Virus record (IMG/VR): IMGVR_UViG_3300027541_000695
Span: 1-64,000 of that record
DNA: 64,000 nt
DNA from: a virus
Reading direction: 5' to 3' (one strand)
Shown here in pieces: positions 18,105 to 29,300 of the stretch (position 1 is its first letter; each line of letters begins with the position of its first letter). The notes under the pieces were generated by a model. The model ran no database searches, was not told where the DNA came from, and saw nothing but the letters and a program-made list of their open reading frames with translations. Made by a program: the position numbers and the translations under genes.

Positions 18105-21020
18105 ATGGCCGATAATGACGACGTCAATAAATCAAAAAACATAAAACCAGTCAACGGTAATCCTGACGATTATGCGACTAGAGGAATTAGCGACGTTGAC
18201 AGGATACTAGAAAAAAGCCAAAGAAGTACTGGCCAAGAAGTCATTAAAAGTAAAAAATTAGCCGAGCACGAAAGAAACATTGAAAATATTAATACGGCTA
18301 TAGAATCCGGTTTCTATCCTTCGTGGGCACTTAAAGATTTTCAAAAAGAAAAAGTAAAATCAACAATACAAATAGCTAAAATTAAAGATCAGCTGTCAAC
18401 ACAAGATACTTTAAGGCAAGAAAGAAGCATAAATGAATTAGGATCTTCCGTGCGCGAGTATTTTTCTTCTTCTTCGGTGAATGGTTATCGTCAAGAAATC
18501 GCAAGAACAACGTTTGCTCAAGACTTTGGACGCCAAATGATGAATTTGTCGCCTAATGAATTAGAACAAAAAAAGGCAAGATCTGCTGTAGCTAGAACTC
18601 AATTAGAAAAGCAAGCAACGAATCTTGCAGAGAGAGTCGCATCTGGAGATATTGGGGCTAAACAAGAATTAGAGGCGGTATATAAAAAGCACGAAAGACA
18701 GATAAAATTTGAAGCAGCGATAGACGTAGCAGAAAGAAGACAAAGGGCCGCAGGTTTAGACGTTGAATCGCAAGAAGAAAAATTTTATAAAATTGGTGCT
18801 AAAATTAGAGCCGAAAAAAGACAAAGTACGATAAAAGAAGGTATAGCATCTGGGGAAATAAAAACAGATGATCAAACATTGGCAGACCTTAATAAAAAAC
18901 AAAAGGAATTAAAGGATAAATATTTAGAAGAACAAGATAAGCTTAATAATGCAGTTGGTAAATCAGCGGAAGAAATAAGAACTAATTTAAGTAAATTAAG
19001 CACGGCCTTAGAAGAAAATGCTGAAAAAATAAGCGAAATTGAAGACGTAAAACAAAGAGAGCCACAGCGATTTTCTAATGCAGCCAATTATTTAAATTTA
19101 TTAAGCTCAGGCTTTGGGGCGTTTGGCGGAGCAGCTCAACAACTTCTAGTAGGTCAAAGATTAACGTCGATGCAAAATAATGCGGGTTTTGCTCAATGGG
19201 AAAATTTAAAATATCAAACGTATAAGTCTGCTAATGCTGGGGATGTTATGTCTCAGTTGTTACTAGCAGGCTTTAAATCGGATGAAGATTTTGGGGCTGA
19301 AGTTAGAGCAGGTCAAATAGGCGCGAATGCGGCTAATGCATTGGGTGGTATTTTTCAAGTAACATCTGGCGCTATTAGAGCCAAACATGCCGCGCTTGAA
19401 GAAGTAAACCCACTTGCTCAAAGTTTTGGAACTGCTATAAATGCTACCCAGAATTTACAAGCAGGCGCGATGGATGTGGTTGGCGGCACGGCGTCTTTAG
19501 CAGTTCAAGCTGGCGATGTAATTAGAGGCAATTCAACTGGGCAGGCAGATTTGAGCGCAAGACATTTAAGTCTTGAAGCAAGAAAGGCTCTTTACGCTAT
19601 AGGAGCAGAGCAGCTTCAAGGTTTAAGAGATTTTGGTGTTGGCATGGGGAGCGCCGCCGCATCAATGGGTGGTGCAGCCGGAAGCGCATTCTTGCAAAGA
19701 AATTTATCTAAAACAAATATGGTTCAACTGTCTGGGTTAGAAAGAATGAGGGACGCTAGAATATCTCCAGAGCAGATGGCTCAGATGAGTGCTTTTGGTG
19801 CACAAGAAATAGGAAGCGCATTTAACGAAGAACAGATTTATGCTGCAAGAGGTTTAGAGAGATCTGGTTTTGGCAATATGCAGACAAACATGCAAAGAAT
19901 GGCATCATTAGCTGCAGCTGGAGCCAATAATCCTGACAGCAGCCTGAAGTCTGTTTTAGAGGCCGCATTTTCAAAATCTCTTGAAGGCTCTAAGGTCCTA
20001 AATGAGATGGTTGAATATACAGGGGCGATGGCATCTCAATCGGTCGGTAGACAAATGGGACTTGATGTTACGGCGGAAGCTGCGCAATTATTAAGCGCTG
20101 GAGTCGACCCTAACGCTAAAAATAAAGAGGTTGCTCTTTCTTTAGCTGCAACCTCCGCAGAAAAAATGCGCCAAATAAGTACAGATACCGGCGTTAATTA
20201 TTCTGCTATGGCTGCCACAGCAAGAATAAGTAAAATGACCAAATTATCTGGCGTAGAAGCGATAATTGCTCAAAAAATGACTGACGAAGATCTTATAAAA
20301 CTTCAAAATACTAAAGACCCTGAAGAAATAGGAAAAATGCTCTTTGAACAAGGCATAGATGTAAAAAAAGGCGAGGAAACGGGATTAGTAAAAAAATTAG
20401 TAAAGGCTAGACTTATAACAAATCTTCAGATGGGTTCTGGTGGAATAGGGTTGGGAGTAGACGCTGAGGCACTGGCAGATAAAATCATGAGTGGTAAAGA
20501 AATATCACGCGAAGAGGAGCTGTTATTTAATCAGGCCGCAAGGATTTCCGGCGTCGGAATTGGGTCACAGGCACGTAGAGCTTCGACTGCCATAATCAAT
20601 AAAGAGCCAAACGCAATAGGCAAAGAAAGAGCAGACAAAGCTTTAAGAGGAGAAGCGGGCGACGAGCTAATGAAAACCCTTGACGACATGCGAACTCAAG
20701 GCTTTAAGCAATTAAGCGCTGCAGCCTTAGAAGCTACAGCCGGTTTCAAAAATGCGACTGAGGCACTTAAGGCATTAGGGCTTTTAGCAAAAGAGAGTGA
20801 AAAAGCCGTAGATGGAACAGAGCGTAAAGCTAAAGAAGCTGCAGCAAAATCGGTTGGAGAGTCAGGAAAAGAAACACTATTATTTAATGAATCCGTTAAC
20901 GATTTCTCAAAAGCAGTAGATAAACTAGTAAAAATGTCGGGCATGAGTAGAGGCGAAAATGCAGACTATGTAAACTGGTTGATGGCTAGAAAAAGCACCA
21001 AAATAGGTACAACAGATTAA
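18105..21020 (+). CDS. Tape measure protein, 971 aa
   Basis: Long helical protein: a charged coiled-coil N-terminal third (residues about 60-320), then an Ala/Gly-rich region with hydrophobic helices (residues 330-560, for example LLSSGFGAFGGAAQQLLVG and VGMGSAAASMGGAAGSAF), then more helices. It sets tail length in this family and sits where expected, after the chaperones and before the hub. At 971 residues it predicts a tail of roughly 145 nm, using the usual rule of about 0.15 nm per residue. No lysozyme or peptidase motif noticed. Confidence 0.75.
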   Translation: MADNDDVNKSKNIKPVNGNPDDYATRGISDVDRILEKSQRSTGQEVIKSKKLAEHERNIENINTAIESGFYPSWALKDFQKEKVKSTIQIAKIKDQLSTQDTLRQERSINELGSSVREYFSSSSVNGYRQEIARTTFAQDFGRQMMNLSPNELEQKKARSAVARTQLEKQATNLAERVASGDIGAKQELEAVYKKHERQIKFEAAIDVAERRQRAAGLDVESQEEKFYKIGAKIRAEKRQSTIKEGIASGEIKTDDQTLADLNKKQKELKDKYLEEQDKLNNAVGKSAEEIRTNLSKLSTALEENAEKISEIEDVKQREPQRFSNAANYLNLLSSGFGAFGGAAQQLLVGQRLTSMQNNAGFAQWENLKYQTYKSANAGDVMSQLLLAGFKSDEDFGAEVRAGQIGANAANALGGIFQVTSGAIRAKHAALEEVNPLAQSFGTAINATQNLQAGAMDVVGGTASLAVQAGDVIRGNSTGQADLSARHLSLEARKALYAIGAEQLQGLRDFGVGMGSAAASMGGAAGSAFLQRNLSKTNMVQLSGLERMRDARISPEQMAQMSAFGAQEIGSAFNEEQIYAARGLERSGFGNMQTNMQRMASLAAAGANNPDSSLKSVLEAAFSKSLEGSKVLNEMVEYTGAMASQSVGRQMGLDVTAEAAQLLSAGVDPNAKNKEVALSLAATSAEKMRQISTDTGVNYSAMAATARISKMTKLSGVEAIIAQKMTDEDLIKLQNTKDPEEIGKMLFEQGIDVKKGEETGLVKKLVKARLITNLQMGSGGIGLGVDAEALADKIMSGKEISREEELLFNQAARISGVGIGSQARRASTAIINKEPNAIGKERADKALRGEAGDELMKTLDDMRTQGFKQLSAAALEATAGFKNATEALKALGLLAKESEKAVDGTERKAKEAAAKSVGESGKETLLFNESVNDFSKAVDKLVKMSGMSRGENADYVNWLMARKSTKIGTTD

Positions 21021-21026
21021 AGCAAT

Positions 21027-22697
21027 ATGGCTAACTTTAAAATTAAAACTCCTCATGCTGCTATAATAGTATGGAACTATGTAGATAGAATATCTGCAGA
21101 TGGAGTAACTAATTTAAATAAGATAGAACCTAAAATAATAAGCACTATTTCATGTATTTCTATTCAAATTGCAAAAAGCAAATCTAATCCAGTTGGGACC
21201 TTTGAGATAGTATTAGCTCCATCCAAAAATTGGCTTTCTACCTTAACTGCAGGTAGCTGGTGCTGCATATTAATGTCAAATAGAAAAATAACAGAAGATG
21301 ACATAAAAAAGGCTAAACCAGATACGCTTAAAATGATAGGCAAGATAGAAAGCGTAAGGCTAGAAACTAGGCAGAACAATGACACAAGGCAAACTAGATA
21401 TGTGGTAACTGGCGTCGATTGGGGTTATATTTTTAATAACAATATATATATAGATAATTTAATAGGCGCCGGCCAGGACCAAAATCAACAAAACGCTTTA
21501 GCTATAGCAATAACAAACGCAAGCACTGGAAACGGTAATTCACCCAAAAGCTTTTCAATAGATAGCAACCTTAAACAAGTAATAAGCATATTTGGGCAAT
21601 CCTGGAAAGGCACAAAGGCAGTTGGAGATGATATAGGTAGATTGGATAAATCTGTTTATAATTTTTCCATACCTGCCGACATGGCTAATTTTTTAGGTTT
21701 AGTAAACGCTCAAGATGAAAAACCTAAAGACGTTAATATAAACAACATACTTAAATTAGTGTCTGGTAAACTTATTGATAAAGATAAGTATGATGGTAAA
21801 CCTAGAGCTGAAGGTTTTTTAGATCCATTTGGAATGCAGGGAACAAATACTTTTTGGCAAATACTACAAGACAATAGTAACCCAGTCATTAATGAAATGT
21901 TTAATGATATGACTTGGACATCAAAAGGGCTTTCTTTAACGTTATTCAATAGAATTAAACCGTTTTCTTACAAAAACAAATATAGCACAAAAATATCTCT
22001 TAGGTCTGATTTTAAGAAAATTAAAACACATAAAATAGACTCTGTTAACGTAATATCCATATCCGCGGCAACCAATTGGCGAGATAAATACAACTTTATA
22101 GAAATACGACCCGCGTTTCCTGATTTCTTTATGTTAAACAACATGATAAAACAAAAAACCCAAGAATTTGATTCTAAGGCCTTTAAAAGAGAAGGTTTTA
22201 GACCCTTAATAGTGAGCACCAAACAGTTTCCTGTTGGAAAAAAAAATGACAAAACGCCAGTAAAGCTAGATCTAGAAAAACTTAAAATTTGGGCAATGTT
22301 ATTAAGAGAGTGGTATTTTGATAATCACAGGCTGTTAAATGGATCTATTTCAATGACCGGAACAACAGAATACATTGGCGTCGGAAATAACATAATGGTA
22401 GAAGCGCACCTAATTAACCCTAATTTAAATTTTACTAAGAACGTATATGAAAGCAAAAATAAGGTGTTTCTACTTGCTCATGTAGAAAACATTAGTCATT
22501 CATTTAGCGTTGATGAAAACGGCGGCAGAGAATACATAACCAATATTCAATTTGTTAGGGGAATTTTTGTAAACGAAAATAACGAACTCATAGGAGATGC
22601 TTCCCTGGATAAACTGTCGGATAGTTTAACTAACGAAGAAGACATTAATTCAAAAAATATTGTAAACGTGCTTAAAGAGGAAGATTTAGAGAATTAG
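21027..22697 (+). CDS. Baseplate hub protein, gpD/gp27-like, 556 aa
   Basis: Beta-rich protein starting with IKTPHAAIIVWNYVDRIS and SISCISIQIAKSKSN...TFEIVLAPS, followed by GKIESVRLETRQ..RYVVTGVDW, the signature order of gpD-family hub proteins (two tandem beta-barrel domains). C-terminal VGNNIMVEAHL and AHVENISHSFSV fit the hub's later domains. It follows the tape measure and precedes the spike gene, as in Mu and P2. It joins tube and spike. Confidence 0.65.
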   Translation: MANFKIKTPHAAIIVWNYVDRISADGVTNLNKIEPKIISTISCISIQIAKSKSNPVGTFEIVLAPSKNWLSTLTAGSWCCILMSNRKITEDDIKKAKPDTLKMIGKIESVRLETRQNNDTRQTRYVVTGVDWGYIFNNNIYIDNLIGAGQDQNQQNALAIAITNASTGNGNSPKSFSIDSNLKQVISIFGQSWKGTKAVGDDIGRLDKSVYNFSIPADMANFLGLVNAQDEKPKDVNINNILKLVSGKLIDKDKYDGKPRAEGFLDPFGMQGTNTFWQILQDNSNPVINEMFNDMTWTSKGLSLTLFNRIKPFSYKNKYSTKISLRSDFKKIKTHKIDSVNVISISAATNWRDKYNFIEIRPAFPDFFMLNNMIKQKTQEFDSKAFKREGFRPLIVSTKQFPVGKKNDKTPVKLDLEKLKIWAMLLREWYFDNHRLLNGSISMTGTTEYIGVGNNIMVEAHLINPNLNFTKNVYESKNKVFLLAHVENISHSFSVDENGGREYITNIQFVRGIFVNENNELIGDASLDKLSDSLTNEEDINSKNIVNVLKEEDLEN

Positions 22698-22698
22698 T

Positions 22699-23700
22699 AT
22701 GTTTTCTCGCATAATAAAAGACAGTTCAATATGGAGAGATGATACCAGTTTTTCTCTACATAATCATTCAGATACCCAAATAAGAATTGGTGTGATTATA
22801 AGACCACTAAATGAAGAAGACACGAACGAATTAAGGTATTTAGTTGAAGTATATAGATTAAACAGCAAGCTATTAGTAAATTGTAAAATGCTAAGAAGAT
22901 TTGGCGGAATTTACAACTATGAAGATTTTGTATCAAGAGGATACAATATAGATGACAATAAACTAGAAGACAGTGCTTTTGAAACCAAGGCTGGAGATGT
23001 AGTAGTAGTAGCTTTTTTGAATGGACAGGCTAGAGATGGAATTATTTTAGGTGGCTTAAATCATGCTGCAAGAAAAACTAGTATACTAGCTAAGGACGGT
23101 CCACAATATAAAAGCGAATTTAACGGAATAGAAAAATCTATAAACAAAGATGGTGAATACAAGGTAACATTTAAAGGACAGCCTACCAATTTAAATAAAT
23201 TAAATGACCATCCATCTTCTCAAATACAGCCGCCAACGTACGACGAGGAAAAAGGAACTAGTTATTACAAGTTTTCAAAGGATGGAAGCTTTGAGGTAAG
23301 TGATAATGCCAAGAAAGATACACAAAGTTTTAAAATAGACAAGACTAACGGAACAATAGAAATACTGGGTGGAAAAATATCGTTAAAATTAACAAAATCC
23401 ACTGAATCAGTGATTCTTAAAAACAAAGAAACATTAGTAAACACAGAAAACAAAATAACAGTAAACACAAAAATTACTCAGGTAAATTCTTCGGAAAAAG
23501 CATCTATAAAGTCGCCTAAAATTGCTATAGGCAAAGAGGGTGTAGAGTTATTAGATCAATTAGCTAAATTAATCGATGCCTTAGGCAAGGTAATGCCCAT
23601 ATCTCCTGTTGGACCATGCACTCCACTCATGAGCACCGGTCAGTGGTCTCAAGTTGAACAAATAAAGGCGAAGATCAAAGAAATAACTGGCACTTTTTAA
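22699..23700 (+). CDS. Baseplate spike protein, gpV/gp5-like, 333 aa
   Basis: Residues about 95-125 (AGDVVVVAFLNGQARDGIIL, then GGLNHAARK) form the OB-fold signature of gp5/gpV spikes. A stretch rich in short repeats (SVILKNKETLVNTENKITVN) should form the intertwined beta-helix. The end (GVELLDQLAKLIDALGKVMPIS) is like the C-termini of gpV-type proteins. No lysozyme domain is inserted, unlike T4 gp5. It pierces the outer membrane in related phages. Confidence 0.7.
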   Translation: MFSRIIKDSSIWRDDTSFSLHNHSDTQIRIGVIIRPLNEEDTNELRYLVEVYRLNSKLLVNCKMLRRFGGIYNYEDFVSRGYNIDDNKLEDSAFETKAGDVVVVAFLNGQARDGIILGGLNHAARKTSILAKDGPQYKSEFNGIEKSINKDGEYKVTFKGQPTNLNKLNDHPSSQIQPPTYDEEKGTSYYKFSKDGSFEVSDNAKKDTQSFKIDKTNGTIEILGGKISLKLTKSTESVILKNKETLVNTENKITVNTKITQVNSSEKASIKSPKIAIGKEGVELLDQLAKLIDALGKVMPISPVGPCTPLMSTGQWSQVEQIKAKIKEITGTF

Positions 23701-23712
23701 GTTATTTGGCGT

Positions 23713-23718
23713 TATAAT
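23713..23718 (+). promoter_or_regulatory. TATAAT box, leaderless type
   Basis: GTTATAAT ending six bases before ATG 23725, inside the tail operon. Confidence 0.6.
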
Positions 23719-23724
23719 TAAGTT

Positions 23725-24678
23725 ATGGCTAATTTTTATACATTAAGCGATATATTTGGAAAAGGTAAAGAAAAACCTATTTCGCAAAATAACGGCGCAA
23801 CCAGCGGAATAGGGGTTAAAAAGCAGACGGCTCTTGATCTTTATGGCTATGATGTCATAAAAGAGAATTGGTTTACTTCAAAGCCATATGCTTTTAGATT
23901 TACGCCCAAGGATGAAAAAGAGGGAGCAATAACAATATATTTACCCATATCTCCTAGTAATTTGACCATAACGACAAATTTTGCCACTAATATAATAACT
24001 ACACTCTATGGAACCGTCGAAGAACATTCGCCCGTAAGATATTACGACATATCTATAGAAGGAACAACGGGTATGGCCCCAAAATATGTAGAGCCAGCAT
24101 TAAAAAATGGCGTTCCAATTAAAAAAGACGGTAGACAAAGTGCAACTGTAGATATCGGAATAGGGACAAAATTAGGCGGTTTTTTTCAGAACACATTAAG
24201 GATAATAAATAAAATTAAAAATCAAGCTAGTGAGTTAACTAAAGATAATACTGAAGAAACCGGCGTGTACCTTAATAATACTGGTTATTTAGCCTTTCAT
24301 AATCTCTATAGATTTTTTTTAAAATATAAGAAAGAAGTGTCCAGTGATGTAAATTCAACGCAAGCGTGGCACCATCACCCCTTGACATTTTTAAATTATA
24401 AAGATAACAATCAGTATGATGTTGTTGTAAGAAGCTTTACGTTAAGAAGAAGTGCAGAAAATCCCATGCTTTATTATTATAATATAACCTTGAGAGCATA
24501 CAACTTAAAGACCATAGATGAAAAAAATATGGGTCTTGATACTCAAGATAGACTTAAAGAATTAGGTTTAAGTGGCGTTGATTCGTCGACTTTTTTAAGC
24601 AAGGCCAAAAACACGGCCAATAAAGTCAAGGGAATATTGGGGCCATTAGGAGCAGGGATTAACACACTTGGAAGATAA
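23725..24678 (+). CDS. Baseplate/tail tube initiator-like protein, 317 aa
   Basis: Contains LPISPSNLTITTNFATNIIT, a turn GTVEEHSPVRYYDISIEGTTG, and ENPMLYYYNITLRAYN near the end. The ISPS...T-G-V-E...IxGTTG pattern is the one I associate with baseplate proteins that start tube growth in myoviruses (LysM-less relatives of XkdP). The position between spike and gp25-like genes agrees. Leaderless start. Its last base pair overlaps the next ATG (TAATGA). Confidence 0.5.
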   Translation: MANFYTLSDIFGKGKEKPISQNNGATSGIGVKKQTALDLYGYDVIKENWFTSKPYAFRFTPKDEKEGAITIYLPISPSNLTITTNFATNIITTLYGTVEEHSPVRYYDISIEGTTGMAPKYVEPALKNGVPIKKDGRQSATVDIGIGTKLGGFFQNTLRIINKIKNQASELTKDNTEETGVYLNNTGYLAFHNLYRFFLKYKKEVSSDVNSTQAWHHHPLTFLNYKDNNQYDVVVRSFTLRRSAENPMLYYYNITLRAYNLKTIDEKNMGLDTQDRLKELGLSGVDSSTFLSKAKNTANKVKGILGPLGAGINTLGR

Positions 24679-26276
24679 TGACACAGAGCACAGAAGCGCT
24701 TTTAGCGTCATCAGAATTAAATCTTTGGTACAAGGTAAGAGGCGGAGACGATCTCAAGCTGTCTGATATACCAGAGATAATTCCGTTAAGATGGACTTAT
24801 TTTAAACAAAATTGGGAATTTATTAAAAAGTCTATCATCGATGACGCCAGCTCTTATGGCGATCCAGATTTTCTTAATGAACAAGTCAAGCAGTTTTCTG
24901 ATTTTATAGCGAGTCAGAGAAACTCACCGTCTAAGATAAATCCTTTTTCAGATGGTTCTATACTGCATAGATATTATGCTGTTTTTGACTCTATAAATAT
25001 TACTAGCATACCGTTAACAATAGAAGAAGAAAACATAATTGAGGCAAGAACAAGAGAAGTTCAAGCTTTTTCAAAAAATGATTTTCTAAGAATTAAAAAA
25101 AGATTAATAGACTATAGAGACAGTATAGCTGACATATCGAATCTAAAAGACGATACATATAATTCTGTATACAACAGAAGTTCAATATCTTCTCAATTTA
25201 ATGCGACAACTGTTGACTTGAACTTAATGTTATCTATGCAAGAAAATATAGCATCGGTTGATTTTTTGCTCGCTAATCTTTTTAACGTCGACTCTGTTCT
25301 TGATCCTTTTGCCCTTGCTAGAGCTAACGCAAACAACCCAGAAATTAACATAGGGCAATATAACTCTGGTAGATTAGTTAAACTGAATTATGGTGAAGAT
25401 CTTCAAAGTCTAGCGTATAGATATCTAGGATCGGCAGACAGCTGGATAGATATAGCTATAGCAAATGGCTTAAAAGCGCCATACATAGATGAAGTGGGCG
25501 AAAAGATACCTCTATTGTCTAATGGCCAGTCAAATCAATTAAACATAGCGGCTACAGACATAAATGGAAACTTAAATATAGATAAGTTTTACATAAATCA
25601 GGTTGTAATATTGCAGTCTAATCTTGAAAATTTTCCTGAACAAAGATCTATAGTTAATATAAGACAGATACCTATCTCCAATGAGATAATACTAGAACTT
25701 GATGGCGAGCCAGATTTAAATAGATACAAGATATTCGATCAGGCACATATAAGGGTCTTTAAACCCAACACAACAAACAGTTCGTTTTATATACTTATCC
25801 CTTCTAATGAACCGTTAGAGGACACAAGACAAAATGAAGTTCCATGGTTTTTAGCTAAAAGTCAAGCTGATGAAAAGAAAGCTGGCATAGATCTTCTTAT
25901 AGATGGAAACGGCGATATAAACTTTAATAATAGCGGCGACTTAGAATTAAGTTACGGTCTAGAAAATGCGGTTCAGGCCATAAAATTAAAATTAGTAACA
26001 GAATTAGGGTCGCTCAGATATCATCCCCAATATGGACTAATTAATGTCTCCGGTAAAGATAACAGCGACATAGATACAGTAAAAGCTCAAATAATAGAGT
26101 CATTGACCCAGCAAGTAGAAGCAGATTCAAGATTTAGCAACATAGAGACCTTAGATGTTAGATACTTAACCCAGCAAAACGATCCTAATATGGCAACCTC
26201 ATTTGGGATAAGTATGTCTGTAAAGATGGCCGGAAGCGATACGGTAATTCCTATAACTTTTAGCATATATAAGTGA
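24678..26276 (+). CDS. LysM-like domain fused to gp25-like baseplate wedge protein, 532 aa
   Basis: Residues 1-220 are helical and unassigned. Residues about 230-275 (LNYGEDLQSLAYRYLGSADS, then WIDIAIANGL) look like the LysM-type module of baseplate proteins. The last 130 residues (GNGDINFNNSGDLELSYGLE ... LKLVTELGSLRYHPQYG ... FGISMSVKMAGSD) match the gp25/gpW fold that polymerises the sheath on the baseplate. A single chain thus carries modules that are usually separate. Confidence 0.65.
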   Translation: MTQSTEALLASSELNLWYKVRGGDDLKLSDIPEIIPLRWTYFKQNWEFIKKSIIDDASSYGDPDFLNEQVKQFSDFIASQRNSPSKINPFSDGSILHRYYAVFDSINITSIPLTIEEENIIEARTREVQAFSKNDFLRIKKRLIDYRDSIADISNLKDDTYNSVYNRSSISSQFNATTVDLNLMLSMQENIASVDFLLANLFNVDSVLDPFALARANANNPEINIGQYNSGRLVKLNYGEDLQSLAYRYLGSADSWIDIAIANGLKAPYIDEVGEKIPLLSNGQSNQLNIAATDINGNLNIDKFYINQVVILQSNLENFPEQRSIVNIRQIPISNEIILELDGEPDLNRYKIFDQAHIRVFKPNTTNSSFYILIPSNEPLEDTRQNEVPWFLAKSQADEKKAGIDLLIDGNGDINFNNSGDLELSYGLENAVQAIKLKLVTELGSLRYHPQYGLINVSGKDNSDIDTVKAQIIESLTQQVEADSRFSNIETLDVRYLTQQNDPNMATSFGISMSVKMAGSDTVIPITFSIYK

Positions 26277-26301
26277 ATGCATTGCTATTAATGTAGTAGA
26301 A

Positions 26302-26324
26302 TATAAATAAGACTTGTCTTATTT
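26302..26324 (+). promoter_or_regulatory. TATAAATA box overlapped by a palindrome
   Basis: TATAAATA lies within a 9-bp inverted repeat (AAATAAGAC-TT-GTCTTATTT, 26305-26324), 30-50 bases before the J-like gene. It could be a late-type promoter with an operator, or a hairpin in the leader. Confidence 0.45.
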
Positions 26325-26358
26325 AGGACTTAACTGCAATAGCGTGTAGGAAGTATGT

Positions 26359-29300
26359 ATGGCTGTAGAAATTAAATCGTTTAACCAGATACTTGGTTCG
26401 ATGGTTAGAAAAATAATGAGCGAAACCCCCGTAAACGATATAAACACGGGATCGGTACTTCTTTCGCTTTTAGAGGCATGTGCTTCCAATGACTTTGAAA
26501 ATAATACAGCTATATTAAACGTATTAGAGCTTCTTAACGTAGATGCGATCAAGAATAACGATCTAGATGCAAAAGCCGCTGACTATGGTTTAACTAGAAG
26601 AACCGCAGTAAGAGCATTTGGGCAAGTTACTATAACTAATTCAAATATAACTAAAAGAAGCACAAGTCTTTATGTAATTAAACCAGCACCCATATCTGGT
26701 CAAACATCTCTTTATGTTACCAGTGCTGCTGGATGGGCATCAAGTGGAAATCTTTACATAGGAAGAGGAACAGAATCGTTTGAAGGTCCAATAGCGTATA
26801 CGTCCATAGATATTTATCCTACGTACGCAAAGATAAATCTTGCTTCTGCTCTGCAAAAAGATCATTTGATATCTGATATTATTGTAGATTCTCAAGGACA
26901 GCCGGATAGACTTATATCAGCTGGAACAGTGATAAAAATTCCTGCAAACAGTCAATCTCCAGAGGTTGCCTTTTCTACGTTAAGAGACGCCGTAATTCCT
27001 GCCGGAGAGGATTCTGTTGCGGGCGTAGATATAATTGCAACAAATGCGGGATCTCAGGGCAATGCTCAGATAAACACTATAACTCAATTTCAAGCAGCAC
27101 CGTTTCCAGGTGCTACAGTTACAAATCCTTCTTCTCTTTCAAGCGGCAGAGACATAGAGACAGATACAGAGCTTAGAAATAGAATTAAATCATATACTAT
27201 AACACTTGCGCGCGGAACTGCACCATCTATAATTTCATCTGTTGTAGGTGTATCTGATTCTGATGACAATAAGCAAGTCGCATCAGCTGTCATGACAGAG
27301 CCAGTCAAGATTGGAGATCCTTCTATACTTTATATAGATGACGGTTCGGGTTTTCAACCCTCGTACGAAGGTCAATCTGTTGATATATTATTGAATAACG
27401 CAAACGGATCTGAAGAATTCTTGCAACTTGCAAATTTCCCTGTTACTAGACCTCAGCTCGTAAACAGTGGAGAAAGCCCATACACATTACTTGACTCTAT
27501 GCAGCTAAAAGTAATAGTTGACGGTGAAGAAGAAATAATAACTTTTACTGCTTCTAAATTTGAGAACATATCGTCTGCGACTATATCTGAAGTAATAATA
27601 GCCATAAACGATCAATCTGTCAATTTTAAGGCTAGACTTGCAAATAGTTCTAAAAACATATTATTGTATCCTGTTGCGCACGACGCCGAAACTATACAGG
27701 TCAGCGCTCTTAAAGAAGGCGACGTTGAACTTCTTTACGCTAACAGCATACTTAAGTTTCCAACAAATGAGATATCTTATATCTCTTTGTATCAAAACAG
27801 CACTAGATTGAAGGAAAAAACTAAAACGGCTTCTATAGAATCTGTGCCATATGGACAGTGGAATATAGATACTGTCGGTAACTTAATAATAAGCGTTGAT
27901 GGAACTCCTGCACAAGATAGATATTTTACAATAAATGATTTTATTGGCGCTTCTTCTTTTTCTTCTTTAACTTTAGAGCAATGGGTTCAAGCCATTAACT
28001 TAAAATTTGCTGGCTTAACAGCGAGCTCAACGCCAGCACAAACATTAAAAATACTTTCTAATAAATCTGGATCAAAATCAAGCTTAACAATACAGGGCGG
28101 ATCTTATGTAAATAAATTATTTGCAGGCAAGGATCTAGATGTTCAGGGACAAGATTCTCAGTTTGAACTTAATAGACAAACCGGAAACATAAGAATATTG
28201 ACGGATATAGCTAGCGGTGATGTTATAACTGCTGGTGTAGAAGATGCTAAGGGTTTTATTGTTTCCACGGCCACTAATTCCGGCACTTACAATGTTGCAT
28301 CAGATGATCTTGGAAGACCGGCAGATGTAGTTTTTGTAGTTGATTCTACTTATTGCGATGTTAAGGCATTACCCATCACGGTTGGCACAGAGATCACGAT
28401 AAATGACATGGGATCTAACGTAATGAGAGTAAAATCATCTTCGTTAAATTCCTTTGCTAAACTTTTGCCAGGCGATTTTTTATACATAGTTAAAAGAACT
28501 GACTGGATAGACGAAGATAACTGCGGTCTATATAAGATAGTTTCTAAGGGCGATCATACAGCCGCTGGAGTAGACTCATATGTTGAGGTTCTTAATTCTA
28601 GCATATTAGATAACGATACTGTAACGATATTAGACTCTAACGACATTAAGGCCTTTAGAACAGATGGATATCCTCAAATATGGAGAGGAGCTCTTGTAAC
28701 TACACCTGCAGCAGAGCCGCTGTTAGGAATAGTTAATTCCCTCAACAATAATCTATTGGGCGTTAAAGCTAAAATCTTTAGATCTAATTCAATAAAAATA
28801 ACATCTTCAGCTGAAGAAGGTGGCAGTATAGCTATACCTGTAAGTGTTGGCAGCGCAGCGAACTTGTTCTCCGAGACACTCACTAATAGAACTGGAAATC
28901 CTTCTCATATAGCCAATAAGGTGTCTAACAAAGAATTAACAGGCCCATTTAAAAGAGATACATCGGTTGATACATGGTTAGGTAGGCACGCTTATAGCGA
29001 AATTAAGGCAAATATTTCTCTTAATTCGTCGCCTTCAACCCCGCCGTATTCATCCACCTATTCAGAAATTTTAAATTCTCCTTCTTTCTCTAATTCAAAT
29101 ATAAGTAGTGCTGACGTAATTAACTTTATAAATGGAAACAACGACGGTCAAACAAGATCGATAAAAAGCAAAATAAACGCGTCTTCCATAGGAACTCAGC
29201 AAGGCGTAATGAGAACCGAGCTAGATCACATAGTGGGCGATGAAGTATTGCTTACAGATTCTTTGAAATTTGCAGCAGACGACAGCATAGTTTATATAAT

